Origin: Deltaproteobacteria bacterium
GTDB taxonomy: Bacteria; Myxococcota; Polyangia; Polyangiales; B10-G4
Assembly: GCA_019312705.1 (NCBI GenBank)
Contig: JAFDCW010000145.1
Span: forward strand, 1-8,268
DNA length: 8,268 nucleotides
Direction of reading: 5' to 3'
Both the position numbers and the translations under genes were made by a program. The notes under the pieces were generated by a model. That model was not told the origin of the DNA, ran no database searches, and worked only from the letters and a program-made list of their open reading frames with translations. Of the stretch, positions 1 to 7,300 are shown one piece after another (the first letter of the stretch is position 1; each line of letters starts with the position of its first letter).

Positions 1-81
1 GGCCATGCTGGCCATGCTGGCCATGCTGGCCATGCTGGCCATGCTGGCCATGCCGCCCATGCCGCGCATGCCGCGCATGCC
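1..81 (-). repeat. 9-bp coding tandem repeat (Met-Ala-Ser, then Gly-Met-rich)
   Basis: Five perfect copies of ggccatgct run from 1 to 45, with a sixth partial copy to 51. Diverged 9-base units (gccgcccat, gccgcgcat twice, gccgccccg) continue to about 81. The period is three codons, so copy-number change keeps the frame. On the minus strand it encodes Gly-Met-Arg and Gly-Met units followed by Met-Ala-Ser units at the C-terminal side of the lipoprotein. The array reaches the window edge, so its full length is unknown. Confidence 0.95.
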
Positions 82-1392
82 GCCCCGACGCCGACGCCCT
101 TCGCGCCTGCCTTCGGGCTCTGGCGTCCGGGGTGCTTCGAACTCGATGAAGAGTCCGTCATAGGCCTTGCCGTAGTCTTCCTCGCCGGCGGCGAAGAGCG
201 CGATGCGCAGGCCCCCGGCGCTGAAGCCCTGGAGCGCGATGGGCAGGACCATCTCTTCGGGCTGGTCCTGGGCGGCCGAGTCCTGGCCATCTTGCCCGGT
301 CGTCCCGTCGGTGCCGCTCGCCGCGGAGAGCAGATCGTCGAGGCCGCCGCCTTGGGGAGGTGTCTCTTGGGGCGTCTCTTCGGGCGTCTCTTGGGGCGCC
401 TCTTCGGTCGCGGCTGCAACTTCGGCAGGTGCCTCCGTCGCCCCTTCTTCGACCGGTGCGTCGCCGGGGGCGACGGCGGCACCGAGCTCCGGGTGGTCGG
501 GGTGTCGAACCGTCGGGGGGTCGATGGGCTCCGGGAAGATATCGAGGTTCGAGGCGTTCGGGGCCACCTCGCGGATGGCCGGCACGATGCGCGCGAGGGC
601 CCATTCGATGGCCTCGCTGCGCTGGGTGGGGTCTTCGTCCACGACGATGGTCCGGTTTTCTTGCTCGTACCAGCGCGAGAAGCCCTTGTTGGGCATCAGG
701 AGCTCGGCGCGAACCACCCGGCCCTCGGTCATGCGCAGACGCAGCAGGAGCTCGACCTTGCGCTCGATGCGGGTCGAACCCGGTACCGGAATCGCGTAGT
801 CCGCCATGTAGAACTTGATGCACTCGGTTTCGCTGCATCGGGGCCGCGGAGCCACGCCGAAGGCCTCCGAGAAGGAGCGGTTGCGGCGCGCGACGTCGGA
901 GATGGGCGAGCCCCAGTTGTTGATGCTGATCATCGTCCGGGTCCAGAACTGGGCTGCTCGGGTCAGCCAGGTGCGCTGGCGCTCGAGGAGCGCTTCGCGG
1001 CGCTGGCGTTCGACCTCCCGGGCCTGCTCGGCTTCGTCGTCGCGGCGCCCGGAGACGGTTTGCAGCGCGGCCAGGCGGGGCCGGGCCTCAGCGGCGTGGG
1101 GACCGTCGGGGTAAGCGGAGAGATAGAACTCGAGGCCATCCTTGCTGGACCGGTTCGACTCCCAGAACTCGGGCTCGAGGCGCACCCGCTCGGCCTGGAT
1201 TTCGGTCGCCCAGGAGCCTTCGGGGTTTTCGGTCATGTACTGCTGCATCGCGATGACCTGGGCGCGGTCGTCCTCGGCCATGTGTACGTTGCGGTACGCC
1301 GCGTAGTCCGCTTTGCTGGCGAAGACCGCGCAGCCCGCGAGCAGCGCCGAGAGGGCGACGAGGAAAAAGACCTTCTTCATGGTCTGGCTCAT
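1..1392 (-). CDS. Repeat-tailed outer-envelope lipoprotein (C-terminus beyond window)
   Basis: This frame is open from 1392 to the window edge, 464 codons with no stop. The signal peptide ends in the lipobox LLAGC (Cys21), predicting a lipid-anchored exported protein. After it come a helical, TPR/BamD-like region (about 25-111, with a YPDGPHAAEAR segment), a charged probable coiled coil (about 114-144), an unrecognised globular part with two close cysteines (about 150-295), an acidic Pro/Glu/Ala/Gln-rich linker (about 305-380), a short hydrophobic block (about 381-425), an Arg/Gly-rich stretch, and Gly-Met then Met-Ala-Ser repeats running off the window. I chose the ATG at 1392 over the one at 1380 because GGAGGAG (1400-1406) lies 7 bases upstream and the start overlaps the preceding stop as ATGA, indicating translational coupling. 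The family is not recognised, so no function is assigned. Envelope location is well supported; outer-membrane placement is inference. Confidence 0.85.
   Translation of the reverse strand, partial: MSQTMKKVFFLVALSALLAGCAVFASKADYAAYRNVHMAEDDRAQVIAMQQYMTENPEGSWATEIQAERVRLEPEFWESNRSSKDGLEFYLSAYPDGPHAAEARPRLAALQTVSGRRDDEAEQAREVERQRREALLERQRTWLTRAAQFWTRTMISINNWGSPISDVARRNRSFSEAFGVAPRPRCSETECIKFYMADYAIPVPGSTRIERKVELLLRLRMTEGRVVRAELLMPNKGFSRWYEQENRTIVVDEDPTQRSEAIEWALARIVPAIREVAPNASNLDIFPEPIDPPTVRHPDHPELGAAVAPGDAPVEEGATEAPAEVAAATEEAPQETPEETPQETPPQGGGLDDLLSAASGTDGTTGQDGQDSAAQDQPEEMVLPIALQGFSAGGLRIALFAAGEEDYGKAYDGLFIEFEAPRTPEPEGRREGRRRRGGMRGMRGMGGMASMASMASMASMASMA
364..411 (-). repeat. 12-bp coding tandem repeat in the lipoprotein linker
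   Basis: Four consecutive 12-base units (ctcttggggcgt, ctcttcgggcgt, ctcttggggcgc, ctcttcggtcgc) differ from each other at only a few positions. On the minus strand they encode a four-residue Glu/Thr/Pro/Gln unit in the acidic linker between the globular part of the lipoprotein and its C-terminal region. The unit is a multiple of three, so expansion or contraction would change linker length without a frameshift. Confidence 0.9.
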
Positions 1393-1880
1393 AGCCCTGC
1401 TCCTCCGTCGCCGGTGTCACTCGAGTCGCCGCCGCTGATGAGCGCCCCCGACGCCGCACAGATACTAGAGCACTCGACGGGCTGATCACACGCTTCGCAA
1501 CCCGGGCCGAGCATCGGCGGGGACCCGCAGCTCGCGCCGTCGGGGAAACACTGGCCCGGCGTGCCGAGGGTGTCGGGGTTCATCAGCGCCGCGATGCAGG
1601 CATCCGACTCCTGCTGAGAGGGCGTACAGCCGGGAGGCCAGTTGGCTGGGGCGCATTCGATCGGGACCCTCGAAAGGCACGCCATGTTCTCGGCCGGGCT
1701 GATGTCGCCTCGCGCGCTGCGCCGGGCGCAGGTCCAGGCCAACTTGTTCTGGCAGTGTTCGACCGGGTCGGCGAAGGACTCGCCGGCAGCACAGTCTCCG
1801 ACCGACCCCGGGGTCGGGCCGCCGAGGAAGAGAAAGAGGACGACGCCAACGACGGCGAGCCAGAGTGGGCGGCGATTCAT
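1389..1880 (-). CDS. Small secreted cysteine-rich protein
   Basis: The product has 163 residues. It begins with a Sec-type signal peptide (MNRR, then a hydrophobic core rich in Leu, Val and Phe to about residue 20). The mature part holds 13 cysteines spread along its length, suggesting an exported, disulfide-stabilised protein. The first cysteine (Cys30, after SVGD) has no lipobox, so lipidation is unlikely. The odd cysteine count leaves one unpaired or available for an intermolecular bond. The C-terminus is a Gly/Ser/Asp-rich tail. GAGGT (1887-1891) lies 6 bases before the ATG. Its start overlaps the upstream stop as ATGA, and its own stop overlaps the lipoprotein start in the same way, placing it in the middle of a tightly coupled three-gene operon. 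I recognise no family; similar short Cys-rich exported proteins are common in myxobacteria. Confidence 0.8.
   Translation of the reverse strand: MNRRPLWLAVVGVVLFLFLGGPTPGSVGDCAAGESFADPVEHCQNKLAWTCARRSARGDISPAENMACLSRVPIECAPANWPPGCTPSQQESDACIAALMNPDTLGTPGQCFPDGASCGSPPMLGPGCEACDQPVECSSICAASGALISGGDSSDTGDGGAGL
1400..1406 (-). promoter_or_regulatory. Ribosome binding site fixing the lipoprotein start
   Basis: The minus strand reads GGAGGAG here, 7 bases before the ATG at 1392 and 19 before the alternative ATG at 1380. The spacing favours the 1392 start, which also forms the ATGA overlap with the preceding gene. Confidence 0.75.
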
Positions 1881-2527
1881 GGCAGCACCTCGTAGTCGAT
1901 CATGATGCCGAGCTCACCGCTCACGAGGGGGTGAATCGACGCCGCCTCGCCGATCCACATCGACACGCCGATTTCTGCGTAGGCGCCGACGCCGGCGAGG
2001 AAGCGGTATGCGGCGAGAGCCGAGAGTTCGAAACCTACGCTGAACTCGGGGGAGACGGCGAAAGGCACGGTGAACTTCGGGAACAAGACCCAGTCGTCGA
2101 GGGGAATGTACAGGCCATAGGTCGGGCCGATGACAAACTGCGAGGCGGGGTCGACGCCGATGGCGGCGCTACCATCACCGCTGAGGTTGAGGGCGAGCTG
2201 GGCGCCGAGGGTGTGGCGGAAGCTACTGCCGGGGAGGACGACGCCGCCCCAGAAATCGAGGAAGGCCGGAGCGAAGCGCTCCTGGGCGTAGTCGAGGTCC
2301 TGAAGGAAGCGGATGGACGTGCCGATGCCGACGGTGCCGAAGATCCGCAAAGGATCGGTGACATCGGCCTCGGCATCCTCGCCCCATCCGTACCCGGAGC
2401 TTTCGTCCCCGTAGGTATCGGGAGGGCCCTCGCCATCCTGCGCCGAGGCGCTCGGGGGACCGAAGAACACGCTGCCCAGGGAGACGACAATCCCTATGAC
2501 AAACCAAGGTAGGCAGTGGGTTTTCAC
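1877..2527 (-). CDS. Exported beta-rich protein, probable outer-membrane barrel
   Basis: The product has 216 residues from a GTG start. A Sec signal peptide has a hydrophobic core at about 8-22 and a clear cleavage site ASA|Q after residue 29. An acidic Gly/Tyr/Asp-rich segment (about 30-57) follows. The rest (58-216) alternates hydrophobic and polar residues with aromatic girdle-like positions, as in short transmembrane beta-barrels; I estimate about eight strands. The only cysteine (Cys5) lies in the signal peptide and has no lipobox, so this is not a lipoprotein. The last residue is Pro after TyrGluValLeu, not the terminal Phe/Trp usual for BAM substrates, which weakens the barrel call. 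No good Shine-Dalgarno precedes the GTG, but a promoter-like sequence ends 9 bases upstream, suggesting a nearly leaderless message. It is the first gene of the leftward operon. The exact family is not recognised. Confidence 0.8.
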   Translation of the reverse strand: MKTHCLPWFVIGIVVSLGSVFFGPPSASAQDGEGPPDTYGDESSGYGWGEDAEADVTDPLRIFGTVGIGTSIRFLQDLDYAQERFAPAFLDFWGGVVLPGSSFRHTLGAQLALNLSGDGSAAIGVDPASQFVIGPTYGLYIPLDDWVLFPKFTVPFAVSPEFSVGFELSALAAYRFLAGVGAYAEIGVSMWIGEAASIHPLVSGELGIMIDYEVLP

Positions 2528-2534
2528 GGCGACC

Positions 2535-2554
2535 GGACCCTAGTTGGTGGGTCC
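2535..2554. promoter_or_regulatory. Operator-like inverted repeat GGACCC-N8-GGGTCC
   Basis: A perfect 6-base inverted repeat with an 8-base spacer (2535-2540 and 2549-2554) covers the putative -10 element and part of the spacer of the leftward promoter. A dimeric regulator bound here would block that promoter. No regulator gene lies in the window. The short arms mean chance occurrence in GC-rich DNA is possible. Confidence 0.4.
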
Positions 2555-2565
2555 CGGGGGGTCAA
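2537..2565 (-). promoter_or_regulatory. Sigma-70-type promoter for the leftward envelope operon
   Basis: On the minus strand, TTGACC (2565-2560) is separated by exactly 17 bases from TAGGGT (2542-2537). This fits TTGAC-N17-TANNNT, a pattern usual for housekeeping promoters in GC-rich bacteria. The predicted start of transcription is near 2530, about three bases before the GTG at 2527. That would explain the lack of a Shine-Dalgarno sequence for the first gene. Confidence 0.55.
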
Positions 2566-2592
2566 GGGCCGCAAACGATGCTTCGTGGCCGC

Positions 2593-2622
2593 TTTACCGC
2601 GCGCTTTGTCCTGGGGTACTAC
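2593..2622 (+). promoter_or_regulatory. Weak candidate promoter for the rightward AgmX-like gene
   Basis: TTTACC (2593-2598), then 18 bases, then TACTAC (2617-2622) gives a plausible but poor match to a housekeeping promoter. Transcription would start near 2629, next to the GTG at 2631, which also lacks a Shine-Dalgarno sequence. Position and orientation make sense; the sequence match alone is not convincing. Confidence 0.25.
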
Positions 2623-2630
2623 CCTTCCCC

Positions 2631-3215
2631 GTGTCCAAGTTCGTGGGCGGTTTCGTGACGGCGTCGCTCCTTTGGGGGGCTGGCGTCGCATTGTGGGCAA
2701 ATGGGGCCTTCGAACCCGAGGAAATCCAGACCATCGCCTTTGACGGCGAGGGCCTCGAGGACGCTGGGGCCCCCGACGACGAGGGCTCGGGCATGCGCCG
2801 CCGGGGCCGGGGCCGCCGGGGCCGGCGAGATCGCGGCGGTGCTTCCACGCCCACGGGCAACGCGACGACCGGCGACGACCTCGGCGAAAACGACCCTCGA
2901 AATCTCGACCTCGGTGCCGGAGGCGGCGAGCAGCAGCTCTCCGGCGCCCAGATCGAAAGCGGAATGGATGGCGCTTTCGGACGCATTCGTCGATGCCTGG
3001 TCCTCATGGCTGGCGACGATCCGGTCTCCGGGCGGGTGACCTTCGGCCTGCGCGTCGAGCCGGGGGGGACCGTCAGCCGAGTGCGCCTCTCGGGCCCCGC
3101 CGCGGTAACCACCGGCGAGGCGGGGGATTGCCTGCGCACCGCCGCCCGCCGCGCCCAGTTCCCCTCGTTTGACGGCCCACCGATGGTCGTTCGTTACCCC
3201 ATCACCCTAGACTGA
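2631..3215 (+). CDS. Membrane-anchored AgmX/PglI C-terminal domain protein (TonB-like)
   Basis: From the GTG at 2631 the product has 194 residues. A hydrophobic segment at about 5-24 is an uncleaved signal anchor or signal peptide. A disordered part rich in Asp, Gly and Arg follows, with an Arg-Gly block at 55-70. A globular domain occupies about 105-193: two cysteines (Cys122 in RRC, Cys167 in GDC), the core pattern G-x-V-x-F, G-G-x-V, a Phe-Pro turn (QFPSF), and a final YPITL strand. This is the layout of the AgmX/PglI C-terminal domain found on myxobacterial envelope proteins, distantly like the TonB C-terminal domain. The likely role is a periplasmic partner in an envelope complex; the substrate is unknown. 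An upstream TTG at 2544 would extend the frame, but the added residues are not signal-like and overlap the promoter region. The stop overlaps the next start (TGATG). Domain call fairly sure, start moderately sure. Confidence 0.78.
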   Translation: MSKFVGGFVTASLLWGAGVALWANGAFEPEEIQTIAFDGEGLEDAGAPDDEGSGMRRRGRGRRGRRDRGGASTPTGNATTGDDLGENDPRNLDLGAGGGEQQLSGAQIESGMDGAFGRIRRCLVLMAGDDPVSGRVTFGLRVEPGGTVSRVRLSGPAAVTTGEAGDCLRTAARRAQFPSFDGPPMVVRYPITLD

Positions 3216-3754
3216 TGACAAGCACCTATCTCAAGACCTTCGCCCTTCCCGCCGTTTCGGCTCTATTGGCTCTGATGGTGCTCCCCGGGGCCGCGGGCTG
3301 CGGTGGTTCCCAGGGCCCTGGGACGGCCACCGCCGCGGACCTCCGGGACATCTCCGAGGCCCGGGCCGGCGACATGATAGCGGAGCTCATGGGCGAGCTC
3401 GGGGTGCCCCTCAGCGCTCCCTGGCCTGTGAACGACGGGCACCAGGATCCCTTCGACGCCGACTTCCGAATCGGCGAAACCGTCTATGGCATCGAGTGGG
3501 TGTCCCCCCAGGACCGCCTGGACTACGGCGACCGCATCCCGGAACCCCACGCGACGGGTCAGCTCCAGACCCTTGCCGGCCACGGTGCAGACGAAGGCGT
3601 ACAGATCCTCGTCCTCGATCACATGAGCTACCGCTACGACCCGGACCGCGAACGGGTGCAGCACGGCTCGACGGGCATCCGTGAAGTCGAGAGCCGACTG
3701 CGCCGCGACGCCCGGGATTTCGTCGAGTACATGCGCGGCCAAGGCGTGCTCTGA
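3215..3754 (+). CDS. Hypothetical lipoprotein
   Basis: The product has 179 residues with a lipoprotein signal peptide: N-terminal Lys7, a hydrophobic core, and lipobox AAGC with Cys29 followed by GlyGly. The mature part is acidic and probably mixed alpha/beta, with hydrophobic strands such as VQILVLDHMSY and a charged C-terminal helix (REVESRLRRDARDFVEYM). There are no cysteines beyond the lipid-anchored one. The ATG shares its A with the TGA of the preceding gene and has no Shine-Dalgarno of its own, so translation is probably coupled to the AgmX-domain gene, implying a shared envelope process. I recognise no family or catalytic motif. It ends 17 bases from the convergent DUF2062 gene, and I see no terminator hairpin with a T-run between them. 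Confidence 0.8.
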   Translation: MTSTYLKTFALPAVSALLALMVLPGAAGCGGSQGPGTATAADLRDISEARAGDMIAELMGELGVPLSAPWPVNDGHQDPFDADFRIGETVYGIEWVSPQDRLDYGDRIPEPHATGQLQTLAGHGADEGVQILVLDHMSYRYDPDRERVQHGSTGIREVESRLRRDARDFVEYMRGQGVL

Positions 3755-3771
3755 CCGCTCCGCCGGTACGC

Positions 3772-4301
3772 TCAGACCCCCGAGTGCCGAGGTCCCCGGG
3801 CTCGGCGATAAACGCGCACCGAAAAGACCGTCAACGGATAGGCGAGCAGACCGGCGAGCACGCCGAGGATGAGACTGCCGAGCCAGAGTTCGGCGCCCAT
3901 GGCGGCGAGGGTCGACCCGAGGCCTTTCCAGAACTCGACGGTGAGGACTTGACTCGTCCAGTCGCTCGACGCCGCGGCGCCCTGCCCCAGGCTCGAAGCG
4001 AGCTCCTCGCGGTCCATCAATTCCTGGGGCACGCCACCGTGCATCACCAGCGCCCCGACCCACCAGCAGAACCAATAGAGGGGCACTGCGGTGACCGGGT
4101 TGGAGATGAAGAGGATCGGGATGCCGGAGACCTTGTTGGCTCGCAGCAGCGTGGCAATCGCCACGTAGATGACGATCTGGAACCCAATCGTCGGCGTGAA
4201 GGCGACCATGCATCCGAGGAACACGCCGAACGCAATGCGCTGGGGGTGTCGGCGACCCCCAGGATGCGGTTGACGATTAGGTTCTTGAGGCGCCGAAACA
4301 C
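3772..4301 (-). CDS. DUF2062 membrane protein, apparent frameshift at 4242-4246
   Basis: The N-terminus starts at GTG 4301 (VFRRLKNLIVNRILGVADTP) and has GGAG 6 bases upstream (4308-4311). The rest reads in another frame beginning QRIAFGVFLGCMVAF and running to the stop at 3772. The two join perfectly if the C5 run (4242-4246, G5 on the plus strand) is given one more base, yielding 176 residues, a normal DUF2062 (COG3216) length. Family hallmarks are the P-x-R-x-A-x-G motif, the FTPTIGFQ segment, LLRANK, and SNPVTAVPLYW, with several hydrophobic membrane segments and a final one near GSLILGVLAGLLAYPLTVF. The protein sits in the cytoplasmic membrane; its biochemical role is unknown. As printed, the starting frame would give only about 85 residues. 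A sequencing or assembly error, a real lesion or ribosomal slippage could each explain it. It follows the oxoprolinase stop directly, so the two are probably one transcript. Confidence 0.8.
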
Positions 4302-7300
4302 TCAGGTCTCCGGGGTGCCGTAGCCGCCCCCCCCGGGCGTCTCGATGCGGAAGGTCTGGCCGGCCTCGACATGGCGCTCGGCGATGGGTCCGACGTCTTC
4401 GCCGTTGATCAGGTTCCTGCCAGCCGCGCCGGCCTCGCCGCCGCCGAGGCCAAAGGGCCGCCGCAGGCGCCGCTGGCTGAGCACCGATACGGTCAAAGGA
4501 GCGAGGGCCTCGAACTCCCGGACGAGGCCGTCGCCGCCCCTCCATCGTCCCGCCCCACCGGAGCCCCGCCGGATGGAGAACTCGAGAACGCGCACCGGAT
4601 AGCGGGTCTCGAGGATCTCGGGGTCGGTGATGCGGGAGTTGGTCATGTGCGTATGGACACCGCTGGCGCCCGGGAATCCGGGCCCGGCGCCGGCGCCGCC
4701 TCCGAGGGTCTCGTAGTACCCAAAGGAGTCATTGCCGAAGGTCAGATTGTTCATCGTTCCCTGGCTCGCCGCGGCCCGGTCCAGGGCGCCCAATAGCACG
4801 TCTACGATGCGTTGGGACGTCTCGACGTTGCCCCCGGCGACGGGGGCCTCGGCGGGTGGGTCGAGGACTGAACCCCGGGGAATGCGAATCGAAACCGGGC
4901 GCAGGCAGCCCGCATTGAGGGGGATCGGGGCCGCCACGAGGCAGCGCAACGAGTAGAGGACAGCAGCGATTGTCACCGCCCGGGGCGCGTTGAGGTTCGT
5001 CGGCAGCGCGGGGCCCGTACCCTCGAAGTCGATCTCGACCGACGCGCCCCGGACCGTGACGGTCGCGACGATCGGTGTGCCGTCGTCGAGGGCGTCCTCG
5101 AAGCGCTCGGTGCCGTCGGGGAGTTCCGACAAGGCCGCCGCGACCTGGGCCGCGGCGTTGTCCTGGACGTGGCCCATGTAGGCAGCGACGAAATCAGCGC
5201 CCCGTTCGTCGGCGAGCTCCGAGAGCAAGGCCGCACCCTTCTGGTTGGCGGCGATCTGCCCTTCGAGGTCGGCGAGGTTGTCCTCGGGTCGACGAGCGGG
5301 GTACGGGCCCTCTCGCAGCCGCGCCAGGAACCACTCGCCCCGGAGGCGCCCCCCGCGGACGACACGCTCGGCGCGAAAGCGCACCCCCTCCTCGGCGAGG
5401 CTCGACGAAAAGGCCGGCATCGAGCCGGGCGTAATGCCGCCGATGTCGGCGTGGTGGCCGCGATTGGCGGTGTAGAAGCGCAGGTCGCCGTCGGGGCCGT
5501 GCACTGGGGTGACCACCGTCAGGTCGGGCAGGTGGGAGCCCCCGGCGGCCGGATCGTTGGTTACGAAGACATCCCCCGGGGACGGCTCGGGGTGGGCCGC
5601 CGCCACGGCCCGAACGGACTCTCCCATGGCGCCGAGGTGGACCGGGATGTGGGGAGCGTTCGCGATCAACCCGCCCTCTGAGTCGAAAACGGCGCAGGAG
5701 TAGTCGAGGCGGTCCCGGATATTGGTGCTCAGCGCCGTCCTCCGGAGGACCTCCCCCATCTGCTCGGCGATGGCGGCGAAGCGGTTTGCCATGACCTCGA
5801 GGCGTACCGGGTCGACGTCGGTTGGGGCCGCCGAATCCAGTGCCTGGGGGAGCTCGCGCCGGGCTTCGAGGCAAATGATCCCGCTCGCCAGCACCTCGAG
5901 GTCGAAGCCCTCCTCGACGACGATGGTCCCCGTCGCTTCGACGACCAGGACCGGCCCGGAGCGGCGGTCCCCGGGGGCCAGGCTCTCCCTGGCGATGACG
6001 GGCACCGGCGCCGGCTTCGCGTGACCCGGCAAACAAACGGGAGCCGACGCCGGCAGGGCGTCGGGGGCGGGGCCCGCGGTCGGGACCGCGACAGCCACGG
6101 GAGTGACCACCGATGATACGGAGACTCGGGCCGTGGTGACTTCAACCGGGTGCGCCTCTCGCACGTATCCGAACTCGCGGCGGTGGGCTTCGTCGAAGCG
6201 GCGCCGGAGGTCACGCCCGGTCGCTGCAGCGCGCGCCTCTATCGAGAGCACGCTCTCCGTACCGCGGTAACGGAGGTCGACCCGGCGCTCGACGCGCACG
6301 GGTTCTTGGGGGTCCTGCGGGTCCTGCGGGTCTCGGCCTCCGTCGTAGCCTTGCGCGGCGAGGGCCTCGCGTCCGGCGGCTTCGAGGGCCGCAAAGGCTT
6401 CTTCGACGACAGATGCAAGTCGGTCCGTGAGCGGTAGGTCCCCGACATCCTCTTCTCCGTGCCAACCCGTTGGAGCGACGCCCATGCCGTAGGCCGACAA
6501 GACCCCCGCGAGGGGGTGAAAGATCAAACGCCGGATGCCGAGGCGCCGCGCCACGGCGCAGGCCGCTTGGCCGCCGGCGCCCCCGAAGACGACGAGGGCG
6601 TGCTCCCGGGCGTCGTGGCCGCGGCCCACGGTGACCGTGCGGATGGCCGAGGCCATGGCCTCGACGGCGACCTCGAAAAACCCCGCCGCGACCGTCAGCG
6701 CCGTCGCGGACCCGCCCAAATCCTTGGCGATGGCCTCGAGGGGGGCCAGCGCCGCACCACGGTCGAGGGCAAACGGGAATCGGTGGGGCAGCACTCGGCC
6801 GAGGGCGAGGTGCACGTCCGTGAGCGAGAGTTCGTGGGCCTCGGGCCGACCGTAGCAGAGCGGCCCGGGTTCGGCCCCGGCGCTCTCGGGGCCGACGGTG
6901 AGGCGCCCTCCCCTGACCCGGCAGAGGGACCCGCCCCCCGCGGCGATGGTATGAACCCGGAGCATGGGTGTTCGCAGCCGGACGCCGGCGACTCGGGTTT
7001 CATAGGCGCGCTCGGGGTCTCCGGCCACGCGTGATACGTCCGTCGACGTGCCCCCCATGTCGAAGCCGATGACCTGCCCCTCACCGGCGAGCCGCGCGAT
7101 GTGGGCGATGGCCACGATGCCCCCCGCGGGGCCCGACAATACGGCGTTGCGTCCACGAAAGCCGCTGGCGTCCGTCAATGCTCCGCTCGACTGCATCGCC
7201 TGCAGACGGCTCCCCGGGAGCTCGGCGACGAGCTCGGCGACGTAGTTGCGTAGGAGGGGCGTGAGGTACGCATCGGCCACCGCCGTGTCCCCCCGCCCAA

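Noticed and set aside
1..81. Reading the 9-base repeats as a CRISPR array or replication-origin iterons
   Set aside because: Units are contiguous with no spacers and lie in an open reading frame with three-codon periodicity; no Rep or DnaA-box features are nearby.
292..1485. Long plus-strand open frame of 397 codons opposite the lipoprotein gene
   Set aside because: It lies antisense to a frame with signal peptide, lipobox, strong SD and ATGA coupling. Its product is low-complexity Gly/Arg/Leu without family features, as expected for an antisense frame in GC-rich DNA.
1865..2512. Plus-strand open frame of 215 codons opposite the beta-rich exported protein
   Set aside because: The minus-strand frame has a clean signal peptide and barrel-like pattern and joins the ATGA chain; the plus frame has Asp/Gly/Ala-rich noise and no start signal.
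2544..2630. Extending the AgmX-domain gene to a TTG at 2544
   Set aside because: The extension would overlap the leftward promoter and put 29 non-signal residues before the hydrophobic anchor; the GTG at 2631 gives a normal Lys-plus-hydrophobic N-terminus.
3786..3806. GCCGAG/CTCGGC hairpin near the end of the DUF2062 gene as a bidirectional terminator
   Set aside because: It lies inside coding sequence, has a 9-base loop and only 6 bp, and no T-run follows on either strand.
3263..4213. Minus-strand open frame of 316 codons across the second lipoprotein and part of DUF2062
   Set aside because: It is out of frame with the recognisable DUF2062 residues and antisense to a lipoprotein with a clear lipobox; its sequence resembles no family.
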